Shown one piece after another: positions 21,419 to 32,464 of a DNA stretch of 64,000 bases. Every line of letters begins with the position of its first letter. Positions within the stretch are counted from its first letter, which is position 1. Source of the stretch: Carettochelys insculpta (Eukaryota > Chordata > Testudines > Carettochelyidae); assembly GCF_033958435.1 (NCBI RefSeq), contig NC_134137.1:113780501-113844500 (forward strand), read 5' to 3'. A program made the position numbers and the translations under genes. The notes beneath the pieces are model-generated. The model was not told the origin of the DNA. It ran no database searches and saw only the letters and a program-made list of their open reading frames with translations.

Positions 21419-24127
21419 TTGTTGGGAGAAGGTGACACAAGCCTGGGGGTAAGTGAGGAAGGAGGAGGGAACAATCAACTGGGTTTCCTGGATGAAGAGA
21501 GGAAAGTGGGCCAATTGGCCCTTTCTCTAAGATGCTTGTGCACTAATGCCAGAAGCCTGGGGAACAAACAGGAAGAATTAGAGGACCTGGCACAGTCACA
21601 CAAGTATGAGGTGGTTGGAATAACAGACACTTGGTGGGATGATTTGCATAACTGGAGCATTATCATGGACGGTTATAAATTGTTTAGGAAGGACAGACAG
21701 GGGAGAAAAGGAGGAGGAGTTGCGCTCTATGTGAGGGAGCAGTATGATTGCTCAGAGCTCCAGTATGAGGAAGGAGAAAATCCAGTTGAGTGTCTTTGGG
21801 TTAAGCTTAGAGGTGGAAGTAACAGAGGTGATGTTGTAGTTGGTGTCTCCCATAGACCGCCAGATCAGGGAGAGGAGATAGGTGAGGCTTTCTTCAGGCA
21901 GCTTAGTGAAGCTTCCAAATCACAGGCCGTGGTTCTCATGGGAGACTTTAATCATCCAGACATTTGTTGGGAGACCAATACAGCAGCAAACAGACAATCC
22001 AGGAAGTTTTTGGAAACTACTGGGGATAACTTCTTGGTACAAGTGCTGAAGGAACTGACCAGGGGCCATGCTCAACTTGACCCTGTTGCTCACAAACAGG
22101 GAAGAACTAGTAGAAGAAATAGAAGTGAGGGGGAACCTGGGCTGCAGCGACCATGAGATTGTAGATTTCAGGATCTGGATGAAAGGAAGAAGGGTGAGCA
22201 GTAACATACAGACCCTTGATTTCAGAAGAGCAGACTTTGACTCCCTAAGAGACTGGATGAGCAGGATTCCTTGGGAAACGAAGATGAAGGGGAAAAGAGT
22301 TGAAGAGAACTGGAAGTATTTTAAAGAAGTCTTACTGAAGGCACAGGAATAAACAATCCTGCTGCGTAGTAAGAAATGCAAACATGGTAGGCAACCAGCT
22401 TGGCTTAACAGGGAAATCCTTAGTCAGCTTAAATTAAAAAAGGATGCATACAAGAAATGGAAACGAGGACAGTTGACTAAGAAGGAGTATAAACATACGG
22501 CTGGAAAATGCAGGGCAGTAATCAGGAAAGCAAAAGCACAATTGGAACTGCAGCTGGCAAGGGACGTGAAGAGTAACAAGAAGGGTTTCTACAGGCATGT
22601 GAACAATAAACGGGTTATCAGAGAAGGTGTGGGGCCATTACTGGGTGAGGGAGGTAACCTAGTGACAGATGATGCAGGAAAAGCTGAAGTACTCAATACT
22701 TTTTTTGCCTCAGTCTTCACAGACAAAGTCAACTTCCCAATGATGGTCCTAGATGATGCAGTACGGAAAGGTGGAGGGCAGCCATCTGTGGGGAAGGAAC
22801 AAGTTCAGAGATGTCTAGAAAAACTAGATGTGCACAAGTCCATGGGTCTGGATTTAATGCACCCCAGGGTACTGAGGGAATTGGCAGAGGTCATCGCTGA
22901 ACCTTTGGCCATTATCCTTGAAGACTCTCGGAAATCGGGGGAGATACCGGATGACTGGAAGAAGGCAAATGTAGTGCCCATCTTTAAAAAAGGAAAGAAG
23001 GACAATCCAGGGAACTATAGACCCATCAGCCTTACCTCAATCCCTGGGAAAATAATGGAGTGAATCCTCAAGGAATCCATTTTAAAGCACTTGGAAGAGG
23101 GGAAAGTGATCAAAAGTAGCTAACATGGATTCACCAGGGGCAAGTCCTGCCTCAAAAATCTGATCAGCTTCTATGATGATGTAACAAACTCTGTGGACAT
23201 GAGGAAGTCAGTGGATGTGGTATACCTTGACTTCAGCAAGGCTTTTGATACGGTCCCCCACAACACTGTTGTCCATAAGTTAAGGAAAATGGATTGGATC
23301 CTTCGACTGTAAGATGGATAGAAAGCTGTCTTGGTGCTCGGGCCCAATGGGTAGTGGTCAATGGCTCAATATCTGGATGGCGGTCTGTTTCAAGCGGAGC
23401 GCCGCAAGGCTTGGTTCTGGGGCCGGTGTTATTCAACATGTTTATTAATGACCTGGATGAGGGACTGGATTGCACCCTCAGCAAGTTTGCAGATGACACA
23501 AAACTAGGGGGAGAGGTAGATACGTTGGAGGGTAGAGTGAGAATCCAGAGGGACCTGGATAAATTGGAGGACTGGGCCAAAAGAAATCTGATGCGGTTCA
23601 ATAAGGAGAAGTGTAGAGTCCTGCACCTGGGGCGGAAGAATCCCAAACATTGTTACAGGCTGGGGACCGACTGGCTCAGCAGCAGTACGATGGAAAGGGA
23701 CCTAGGGGTTATGGTGGATGAAAGGCTGGATATGAGTAAAGAGTGTGTCCTTGTAGCCAAGAAAGCTAACGGCATACTGGGGTGCATTAGGAGGAGCATT
23801 TCGAGCAGGTCTAGGGAAGTAGTTATTCCTCTTTATTCGGCACTGGTGAGGCCACATCTGGAATATTGTGTCCAGTTTTGGGCCCCCCAATATAAAAAGG
23901 ATGTGGATTTGCTAGAGCAGGTTCAGCAAAGGGCAACAAAAATGATTAAGGGTCTGGAGCACAAGACCTATGAGGATAGGCTGAGGGATTTGGGCTTGTT
24001 TAGTTTACAGAAAAGAAGACTTAGAGGTGATTTAATAGCAGCCTTCAACTTTCTGAAGGGGAGCTCAAAAGAGGAGGGTGAGAAACTGTTCTTAGTGGTG
24101 TCAGAAGTTGAAGAGGGAAAGGTGTAG
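21419..24127 (+). pseudogene. CR1-B ORF2 endonuclease-reverse transcriptase, broken by nonsense and frameshift changes
   Basis: Endonuclease: LCTNARSLGNKQEEL, GITDTWWDDL (Asp where most copies have Glu), KDRQGRKGGGVALYV, MGDFNHPDICWE, LGCSDHEIV with the catalytic His retained. Reverse transcriptase: [62 protein letters not shown], intact FADD at 23486-23497, [15 protein letters not shown]. Breaks: an extra C near 22080 shifts frame; TAA at 22350-22352 and near 23118 and TGA at 23061-23063 each look like C-to-T changes in CAA or CGA codons; another frameshift lies near 23290. The final block drifts after 24100. The start codon is not defined. Confidence 0.9.
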
Positions 24128-24336
24128 GTTAGATATTAGGAAACACTTCTTCACCAGGCGGGTGGTGAAGCATTGGAATGTGTTGCCTAGAGGTGATGGA
24201 TTCCCTTGAGGTTTTTAAGTCCCTATGATTCTGTGATTCTGTGATTATAGGAATTGCTTCCCATTTCCTTTGTATTCACAAATCACTGTCTTTGTCTACC
24301 AGTGCTGTCTGTTTCTTAGGCTATGTCTACACTAGA

Positions 24337-25654
24337 AATGCATCCTAGAATCCTCAAGGAGCTGATAGAGGAGGTATCTGAGCCTTTAGCAATCATTTTT
24401 GGAAAATCGTGGGAGACGGGAGAGATTCGAGACGACTGGAAAAGGGCAAATATAGTACCCATTTATAAAAAGGGGAACAAGAATAACCCAGGAAACTACA
24501 GGCCAGTCAGCTTAATGTCTGTGCCAGGAAAGATGATGGAGCAGGTCATTAAAGAAATCATCTGCAAGCAATTGGAAGGTGGTAAGGTGATAGGGAACAG
24601 CCAGCATGGTTTTTGTTGAAAACAGATCATGTCAAATCAATCTAATAGCTTTCTTTGATAGAATAATGAGCCTTGTGGATAAGGGAGAAGCGGTGGATGT
24701 GATATACCTAGACTTCAGTAAAGCATTTGACACGGTCTCACATAATATACTTATCAATAAACTACTCAAATGCAACTTAGATGGGGCTACTATAAGGTGG
24801 GTGAACAACTGGCTGGATAACTGTACCCAGAGTGTAGTTATTAATGGCTTTCAATCCTGCTGGAAAAGTATAACTAGTGGGGTTCCACAGGGGTCTGTTT
24901 TAGGACCGATTCTGTTCAATATCTTCATTAACGATTTAGATATTGACATAGAAAGTACACTGATTAAGTTTGCAGATGATACCAAGCTGGGAGGGGTTGC
25001 AACTTCTTTGGAGGACAGGGTCATAATTCAAAAGGATCTGGATAAACTGGAGAAATGGGCTGAGGTAAACAGGATGAAGTTTAACAAGGACAAATGCAAA
25101 GTGCTCCACTTAGGAAGGAGCAATCTGTGTCACACATACAGAATGGGAAAGGACTGCCTAGGAATGAGTACAGCAGAAAGGGATCTAGGGGTTATAGTGG
25201 ACCACAAGCTAAATATGAGTCAACAGTGTGACGCGGTTGCAAAAAAAGCAAACATGATTCTAGGATTCATAAACAGGTGAACAAAACACGAGAAGTCATT
25301 CTCCTGCTCTACTCTGCGTTGGTTAGGCCTCAGCTGGAGTATTGTGTCCAGTTCTGGGCACTGCAGTTCAGGAAGGATGTGGAGAAATTGGAGAGGGTCC
25401 AGAGGAGAGCAACGAGAATGATCAAAGGTCTAGAGAACATGACCTATGAAAAAAGGCTGAAAGAATTGGGCTTGTTTACTTTGGAAAAGAGAAGATTGAG
25501 GGGGGACATGATAGCGGTTTTCAGGTATCTAAAAGGGTGTCATAAGGCAGAGGGAGGGAACTTGTTCTTCCTTGCCTCTGAGGATAGAACAAGAGCAATG
25601 GACTTAAATTGCAGCAGGGGAGGTTCGTGTTGGACATTAGGAAAAAGTTCCTAA
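24337..25654 (+). pseudogene. CR1-C partial reverse transcriptase, two frameshifts
   Basis: Three overlapping frames cover the domain. 24337-24619: NYRPVSLMSVPGKMMEQVI and GNSQHGFC. 24606-25280: YLDFSKAFDTVSHNIL, TSGVPQGSVLGPILFNIFI, intact FADD at 24969-24980, ERDLGVIVDHKLNMS. 25277-25654: [46 protein letters not shown]. The frames overlap only where single-base changes occurred (about 24610 and 25278), so there is little other damage. The endonuclease and ORF1 are absent by truncation. Confidence 0.88.
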
Positions 25655-25857
25655 CTGTCAGGGTGATCAAACACTGGAATGAATTGCCAAGGGAGGTGAT
25701 AGAATCTCCATCACTGGAGCTATTTAAGAAGAGGTTAGATAGATGGCTTTCAGGGATGGTTTAGAAAGTGCTTGGTCCTCCCGTGGGGGCAGGGGCTGGA
25801 CTCGATGGCCTCTCGAGGTCCCTTCCAGTCCTACTATTCTATGATTCTATAAAGTTG
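24337..25857 (+). mobile_element. CR1-C: 5'-truncated CR1 inserted near the left end of the Harbinger-like element
   Basis: It starts abruptly at MHPRILKELIEEV of the reverse transcriptase and ends in a CR1 3' UTR with GGACTCGATGGCCTCTCGAG, CCCTTCCAGTCCTACTATTC and the tail ATTCTATGATTCTAT. It lies 18 bases inside the terminal repeat of the host element. 5' truncation with an intact 3' end is the normal result of target-primed reverse transcription. Confidence 0.9.
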
Positions 25858-25964
25858 TTTTTAAGGCACTTAGATCAATTTTACAATGTGACTGTCTTCA
25901 CTGCAAATAGTCGTAGGTGATTTTAAGGGATAGATAATAAGGTCCACTTTCCTGCCCCATCCCT

Positions 25965-26165
25965 CCCAGATGGTGTAATGCATTGGCCTGCTAAACCAAG
26001 GGTTGTGAGCTCAATACTTGAGAGGGACATTTAGGGATCTGGGGCAAATAGATTTAAAAAAAGTAAAAACTGGGGGGGTGCTTGGTCCTGCCAGGAGGGC
26101 AGGGGACTGGACTCAGTGGACTCCCAAGGTCCCTTCCATCTCTATGAGATGTGTATCTCCATATA
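25965..26165 (+). mobile_element. tRNA-derived SINE with CR1 tail
   Basis: The head has a weak A box (GATGGTGTAATGCATTGGCC) and a B-box-like GGGTTGTGAGCTCAATAC. The tail GTGCTTGGTCCTGCCAGGAG followed by GGGGACTGGACTCAGTGGAC and CCCTTCCATCTC is nearly the same as the CR1-C tail about 300 bp upstream, which reads GTGCTTGGTCCTCCCGTGGG and GGACTCGATGGCCTC. This shows directly that SINE and LINE share a 3' end. Confidence 0.85.
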
Positions 26166-28373
26166 TTTAATATTAGAAAATGAATATTTAATATTTAATG
26201 CTAGGTTCAACTTTAAAAGGTCAAACTGTTGCTAGTGTGAAAACAGTGTTACTTTAAATTGATGTTTTTGGCTTCCGGAGGTATTCCATAATGCCCCAAG
26301 TGTGTCAGTTCTGGCTGCTTTCACTTCTGCTGCTCTCCAGGTGCACAGCAATTAGGTAATAGGAAGCCTGGCAATTTGAATTCATTTTTTTTCTGGCCAG
26401 AGTAGTGATCACATCTAGCCATGATTTCTCAGGGTTGCAAAACAGCCCCAGCATGGAGCCATCAAGAGACCCAGGATCTCTGTGTGAGTGGATGAATTTG
26501 TGCTGAGGGACACTCAGCAGCACTAGGTGAAAACTAAGTTCCCCCACACCCCCACTTGGCTGCTGGGCTGTGTAGACCATGATTGCAGACAGTGGCATGC
26601 CCTGTCCTGCGTGGGGTTTCAGCACTTGATAGGGCTTCTTCCCTGCACAGGATTTAGCCAAGAAACTTGTTTTCCTCACTTCACATTTTACGGGGCTGCC
26701 TGCCCCACAAGCGGCTATGCAGCAGTTACCTTTTTCACTGGTCACTTCTGGGACTCTGCTTCAATCTGTCTTTTTTGTAAAGAATGTGATTTTAAAACCA
26801 GCCATATTACCAAATATGTTTCACCTCCTTTGGGCAGTTCTGTGAGTGCCCTGCTGTTACCACACAGCCAATCATGCAGCCTGGCTCAAAAATCATTGGC
26901 ATGACAGCAGAATGTGACTGAGGGTCATGCAGAGTACGTGTGGCTCGGGGAAGGCTTTCACAGGAAGGAAAGGAGTTTGCTTTTTAAAGACTAATAGCCT
27001 TGTGACCAAATGAGCTCTGGGAGCACCCACCAAAATGAACCATTTCAACAGGTTGCTCAACTTGTTTTCAGTGCTTCATTTTTGTACAGAGCAGCCCCCA
27101 CCCAATCACACACCCACGCAAGGTGTCATACAGCTGGAGAGCTAGCCCCACACCCAGTGGCCAACTCCCACTCTACCAACCACATGCTGGCTGAGATGTG
27201 TGGACCATACTTCCAGACACTGGTATGTCCTGCCCCTCATGGGGTGAAGGCTTCTTCCTGGCACAGGATTTAGCAGGAGAAGCTGAGAAATTCATTCTCT
27301 CTGCTTCACATTTTACAGGGCTGCCCCTACTCCAAGTCATCATGTGGCTGGTGGACTATCTCGCTCCCCCTCACCATGTGGCAAGTCCCCATCCCGCCAC
27401 ACCACATGGTGTCTGGGCAGTATGGACCATGCCTGCCCAGTATGGCCATGCCATGCCCTGTCCTGCATGGGGCTTCACTGCTTAGGAGGGCTTACCCTCA
27501 CTGGGATGGAAGCAGAATGTGACTGGGGAACATACCGCGTACTCCCTCTTCCCAAATTGTGTGGCTCGGGGAAGATTTTCCTATGAAGAAATGGAGCTTG
27601 CGGGCACTCTCTCTCTCCTTTCCTTCTCACACACAGGCAGTTGCCAGGACTAAGGTTTCTTTACCAGAAGAGGCAAGGGAATCCCCTCTTTCTTTCCTCA
27701 CCTTTTCTGTCTTCTAATGCTTCCTTAACAACTTTTCCTTCTCTTCTCGAGCCACTGCTACTTCTGATGGGGTATGTCTCCTTCCAGCAGCCACCAGTGA
27801 CATGTGGGATTCTTTTTTTCCCTTCTATTTAGTCTCAGGATTCATAATGAACCTGCAGCTACTACTTTTAATGGTTTCTTCATCTCATATTGGAGACATC
27901 CCTAGATGGCCTCCCTAGATCGTTCTTCATTTCTATGTGGTGACAAATCACACATTTCCCTCTCTCTTTATCTCAAACCTTGCTCCTTCAGCCAGATATA
28001 CTGCCACTGCACTAGCACTTTTTCTTTGTATCCTCTTTCCTTGAAAATAATATGTTCTTTCTTTAGTTGAATAGATTCCTGTTTGATGTATTTTCACTGT
28101 GGGAAGAGATGCTATCCACTAAAAAACAATGCCCTCTGTCTTTCCATCTCTTATTCTTTTGAGTCACACTAGCCACTAGACACCAATGCCTTCCATACTT
28201 TTCCTTCTCGAGTCATTGTATCTTCTTTCCATGTGAATAATATGAAGTCTTTCACTAGTTGCATAGACCAACTTTGAACCATTCCTGTTTGATGTATTTT
28301 CACCAGTGGGAGAGACTTCTCAAAAATGACCATTCTTCACTTCTGTGTGATGGCAGCTCACAAATTTCTTTCT
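26166..28373. other. Interior of the Harbinger-like element, non-coding
   Basis: This is body sequence of the 24319-32955 element between the SINE and H1. Phrases such as CCATAATGCCCCAAGTGTG and GCAATTAGGTAATAGGAAGCC align with the minus strand of 17.7-17.8 kb. Open frames here show no conserved domain. Confidence 0.6.
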
Positions 28374-28730
28374 GGCTACGTCTACATGTGTACGCTACAT
28401 CGAAATAGCTTATTTCGATGTAGCGACATCGAAATAGGCTATTTCGATGAACAACGTCTACACATCCTCCAGGGCTGGTGCTGTCAATGTTCAGTGTCGA
28501 TGTTGTGCAGCACCACATTGAAGTAGGCTCTGCGGGGGAGCATCTACACGCCAAAGTAGCACACATCGAAATAAGGGTGCCAGAAACAGCTGCAGACAGG
28601 GTCACAGGGCAGACTAGCACTTCCAGGGTGACAGCTAGCCGCTCCCTTAAAGGGCCCCTCCCAGACACACTCAGCCTGCACAGCATGCGGTCTGCAGAGC
28701 CATAGGCACGCACACCTCGGCGATGCAGTT

Positions 28731-30119
28731 ATGGACCCCCAGCAGCAGCAGCAGCAGCCGCCAGAGGTCCACCCAGCCGCCCCATAGGAGCAGTGCCCGC
28801 CCTGCTCAATGCCATGCAGGAGGCAGCTGATCACATTCTAGCCACAGAAGAGGAGCTGCCTCCAGGGGAGGAGGAAGCAACCCCAGACCCTGCAGCCCCC
28901 CACCCCCCCGTCTCACACGCCGCCAGCCATGGAGCTACCCCACAAGCACCGACTGGTGGGAGTGGCTGGTGCTCGGTGAGTGGGACGACAACCGCTGGCT
29001 CCAGAACTTACGTATGAGCTGGCAGACATTCCTGGAGCTCTGCCAGTGGCTCAGCCCCGCACTGAGGCACCAGGACACCACCATGCGGTGTGCCCTCAGC
29101 ATGGAGAAACGGGTCGGCATCGCTGTCTGGAAGCTGGCCACTCCAGACAGCTACCGATCCATGGGGCAGCAGTTTGGCATCGGCAAGGCCACCGTGGGGG
29201 CTGTCCTCATGGAGGTAAGAGGACCCACGGGGAGGGGGAGGCAGCCCTGGGACGGGAGGGAAGCCCTGTCAGGGAAGGGGAGGGGAGGGGATCCCTGGCA
29301 GGGGAGGGCCAGACACACCCTGCACACCCCTCATTGGTGCTCTCCCATGTCCTTCCCCTGCAGGTCGTCCGCGCCATCAATGCCCTGCTCCTCCACAGGC
29401 TCGTGCAGCTTGTGGACCCGGATGCCACCATTGTGGGCTTTGCCACCGTGGGCTTCCCCAATTGCTTCGGGGCTCTGGATGGGACCCATATCCCCAGCCG
29501 TGCCCCAGAGCACAGTGGAGGATGCTTCTTGAACAGGAAGGGCTACCATTCAGTGGTCCTCCAGGCCTTGGTGGACAGCCAGGGCCGCTTCCTGGATATA
29601 TATGTTGGCTGGCCTGGAAGCACCCACGACACCCGGGTATTCCAGAATTCAGGCCTATGCCACCGGCTGGAGGCTGGGACCTACGTCCCCCAGCGGGAGA
29701 TCCCTGTGGGGGACACCACCATGCCCCTCTGCGTCATCGCAGATGCGGCATACCCCCTCCGGCCCTGGCTCATGCACCCGTACACAGGCCATCTTTCAGC
29801 CAGCCAGGAGCGCTTCAACATGCGCCTGAACCACGCGCATCAGGTGGTTGAGCGCACATTTGGCCACCTCAAAGGGCGCTGGAGGTGTCTCCTCACCCAC
29901 CTTGATGCGGGCCCCACCAACATCCCCCAGCTTGTGGGCGCGTGCAGCGCCCTCCACAACCTGGTCAAGAGCAAGGGGGAAGCATTCTTTCAGGGCTGGG
30001 CTGTGGAGGATGGCAGGGCTAACGTGTAGCCACCCACTGCCCCCAGTCACCAGGTCGATCCCGAAGGGATCCGGGTCCGGGAGGCCCTGCGGGCCCATTT
30101 CAATGAGGCCGCGGGGTGA
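28731..30119 (+). pseudogene. H1 PIF/Harbinger transposase, one intron, DDE triad intact, nearly complete frame
   Basis: DDE transposase that would cut and paste the element. The likely start ATG 28731 (MDPQQQ) is followed by an acidic N-terminus with frame changes near 28790 and 28925. From about 28930 the frame is clean: YPTSTDWWEWLVLGEWDD, SWQTFLELCQWLSPAL, then a helix-turn-helix-like YRSMGQQFGIGKATVGAVLM. Exon 1 ends at 29214 before GTAAGA; a 149-bp intron ends CCCTGCAG at 29363; exon 2 continues in phase 0. Catalytic residues: Asp in GALDGTHI (29478-29480), Asp in VIADAAYPL (29742-29744), Glu in VVERTFGHLKGRW (29850-29852), giving 35 residues between the last two. TAG at 30027-30029 stops the frame about 30 codons early; the conserved tail IRVREALRAHFNEAAG follows to TGA 30117-30119. 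H2 has the same intron and tail. Confidence 0.9.
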
Positions 30120-30227
30120 ACGCTGGCAGGCCCCCCACTGCACCCCCCCCCATCCTCCACAACATTCCCTGCCCCTACGCCCACACCACAGAGCACCCAA
30201 GAGAACACCCCCCACACTTTTCTTCCA

Positions 30228-30233
30228 AATAAA
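30228..30233 (+). promoter_or_regulatory. Candidate polyadenylation signal of the H1 transposase gene
   Basis: AATAAA lies about 110 bases after the conserved transposase stop and before the convergent Myb-like gene, the position expected for the 3' end of the transposase mRNA. Seen in sequence; use is inferred. Confidence 0.55.
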
Positions 30234-30537
30234 AATAGACATGTTGTTCGTGAAACCAGAAAACGTAGAACTCTTATTATTATCATATTATTTACAACCA
30301 ATATAAGTAAATATTATATATATTATATGGATGATAAGCAAAAAAAAGGGGAAGACAAGGAAGGGGAGAACTATTTACATGGGGGGGTAGGTATCCTAAA
30401 ATAACAGGGGTCTAATACAAACTACATACAAAACACAAGTAAAAGGGGATATGTACAAAGGGGGGGAGCATGTCCTGGGTCCCGCACCCCCTAATGTCCA
30501 GAGCTGGGGGTGGGCATCCGCGACCCGCGCCTTGGCC

Positions 30538-32029
30538 TCAGCCCTGGCCGGGACTGGCTGGGGCTGGGCGGACTGGTAGATATGGCCGGCGGGTGTCAGC
30601 TGGCCCCAGGTCCCCCTTGGTGGAGGGCCTCTCGGTGGCGGACGGCGGTGCGACGGCGGGTAGAGCGGCGGGTGGAGCAGGCAGGGCGGGCAGAGCGGTG
30701 GCCAGCGCGGCATGAGGGGCCAGGTAGTTGGCTATGCGTTCGAAAGTGCGCATAAAGGCCCCCCATGCCTCCTGGCGCCAGGCCAGCGCCTGCTCCTGCA
30801 GATGGAGCCACCGCTCCTCCACCCACAGGTGCTGCTCCGAGACCTCCAGCTGGCGCCAGAGGATCGCCAGCAGCTGGGGGGGTCCGTCGCCGTCCATGGG
30901 TGGTGTTGGGTCCGCCGTCATCCCCGCCCTGGGGCTGGTCGGTGCTCCGCCGAGGGGCTGGCCTGCAGTGATGGCCCCGGTGGGCTCTCCGGGACCACTG
31001 ACACCTCGCCGGCGCTCTCTGGTCCCTCCGATGGTGCAGCTGTGGAACACAGGGGGAAGAAGAGTGGAGACAGCCGTTAGTGTGGGCCCCGAGCTGTGGC
31101 CCTTGTCCCCCCACCCCTCTGCTGCTGGTTCCCCATCCCCATCCCCGGGAGATGCTGCTGCTGCTGATGGGTGTCCCACCTCCTCCCCCTGGGGGACCCT
31201 AGGTTCTGCTCCCCCCATCCCCAGGAATGGGGCATGGCACTGTCGTGCTGGGGGGGTAGGGGCTGATGCAGTCTTCTGAGGGACATGCCACTGCTGTCCT
31301 TGGGGCCATGGTCATCTGGGCATGTGGAGGGCCCTGGTCATGTCTGTTGCCCCTGCCCCTCAACCCCGGGGGTGTGCACCGGGGTGGGTACGTACCTGAT
31401 GGTCTGCTCCCACGGTCGGGGGACCCAGTGGGTGGACGCCCTGCTGGAGCTCCGGGACGAGATGGTGATCCGGAGCCCCCATCGCTGGAGGAGGATCCCC
31501 CCTCCTCCTCCTCCTCTGGTGTCTCAAGGGTGGGCTCCTGGGGGGGTCCCTGGGGTGCGGGGCTTGCCTCCGGGGCGGACTCCACCTCCGGGGCTGCTGG
31601 GGCTCATCGGCTGAGGTGTCAAGAGTGGCCAGAGGGGAGGAGGTGTGCCAGGGGCCCAGGATTTCCCTGAGCTCCCTGTAAAAGGGGTAAGTGATGGGGG
31701 CGGCCCCAGATCAGCTGGCCGCATCCCGGCCCGGGTGTAACCCTGCTGCACCTCCTTAACCTTAATCCTGACGTGTCAGGAGTGCGGGCAGGGTGACCCC
31801 GGGTGGCCAGACCCTCGGCCAGCTGAGCGAACGCATCCGCGTTCTGCCTCTTGTTCCCCATTACCTGGAGCACCTCTTCCTCGCTCCAGAGCCCCAGCAG
31901 GTCCCGAAGCTTGGCCTTCATCCAGGAGGGGCCCCGCTGCCGCTTCCCGGCCTGGCTGCCAGCCTGGGAATCCTGGCTCCCCTTGGGAGGGGTGCCCTGG
32001 GGTCGCTTGGGGGGCTGGTGGGTGGCCAT
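30538..32029 (-). pseudogene. H1 Myb/SANT-like accessory protein, convergent to the transposase, frameshifted
   Basis: PIF/Harbinger elements usually need a second, Myb/SANT-domain protein that helps bring the transposase to the nucleus and the element ends. From ATG 32029 (MATHQPPKRPQGT) a basic stretch leads to a Myb-like domain with WMKAKLRDLLGLWSEEEVLQ and NADAFAQLAEGLATRGH. A frameshift near 31775 moves the third helix (VRIKVKEVQQGYTRAG) to another frame, where ITYPFYRELREILGPW follows. An acidic Ser/Glu-rich segment (TLETPEEEEEGGSSSSDGGS) leads to a donor AG|GTACGT (exon end 31396) and an acceptor CCACAG (intron 31395-31040, inferred). The last exon has a predicted coiled-coil LAILWRQLEVSEQHLWVEER and FMRTFERIANYLAP, ending at TGA 30540-30538. 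At least three frame changes make it non-functional as sequenced. Confidence 0.72.
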
Positions 32030-32464
32030 CGCAGCGGGGCTGTGTCTCTGGGCGGCTGTGAGACATGCAGGATGGCCATGTGGCTGTGCTGCTGCCTGCA
32101 CGCTCTCTCAGCCTCCTGCACAGGAAGGCAGGGGGCGGAGACCTTTAAGGGGCCGCTGCACACGGCGACCATCGAGCTCAGGGGCTGGAGAGAGCATCTC
32201 TCAACCCCTCAGCTGATGGCCGCCATGGCAGACCCCGCTATTTCGATGTTGCAGGATGCGCATTGGCTACACGTGCCCTACTTCAACATTCAATGTCGAA
32301 GTAGGGCGCTATTCCCATCTCCTGATGGGGATAGCGACTTCGACGTCTCACCGCCTTACGTCGATGTCAACTTCGAAATAGGACCCACCATGTGTAGTCG
32401 TGGCGGGCGCTATTTCAAAGTTGGTGCGTCTACTTCGAAGTAGCTGGCACGTGTAGACACAGCT

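Larger units (their letters stand above)
21070..24248 (+). mobile_element. CR1-B: CR1 LINE with end of ORF1 and most of ORF2
   Basis: In order: the C-terminal part of an esterase-like ORF1, an endonuclease, a reverse transcriptase, a short 3' UTR and a tail of TATGATTCTGTGATTCTGTG units (24225-24245), the repeated 3' terminus typical of CR1. It is 5'-truncated inside ORF1 and carries nonsense changes and frameshifts, so it is inactive. At about 3.2 kb it is the most complete CR1 in the window, and it lies just upstream of the Harbinger-like element that holds CR1-C. Confidence 0.92.
28374..32464. mobile_element. Harbinger H1: 4.1-kb coding PIF/Harbinger transposon
   Basis: Left end GGCTACGTCTACATGTG and right end CACGTGTAGACACAGCT are inverted repeats with mismatches, flanked by an exact TCT (28371-28373, 32465-32467). 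Just inside each end are dense small palindromes built from CGAAATAG/CTATTTCG and TTCGAAGT words (28396-28450; 32235-32445), likely protein-binding sites (inference). It carries two convergent genes: a transposase on plus (28731-30119) and a Myb/SANT-like protein on minus (32029-30538). The G+C content is far above the surroundings. It is inserted in the non-coding Harbinger-like element, so it is younger than that element. Confidence 0.9.

Noticed and set aside
26305..26745. 146-codon minus-strand frame
   Set aside because: It lies in the body of the non-coding Harbinger-like element and is not preserved in the 16376-18057 copy.
28980..30029. Single 349-codon plus-strand frame as the Harbinger transposase
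   Set aside because: Its first 128 codons read through exon 1 in the wrong frame and through the intron. The true exon 1 lies in the frame with SWQTFLELCQWL, ending at 29214; only the part from 29364 is transposase.
29796..30242. 148-codon minus-strand open frame
   Set aside because: It is antisense to transposase exon 2 and its 3' UTR, with no conserved motif.
31793..32443. 216-codon plus-strand open frame in H1
   Set aside because: It is antisense to the Myb-like gene and runs into the subterminal palindromes; no domain is recognised.
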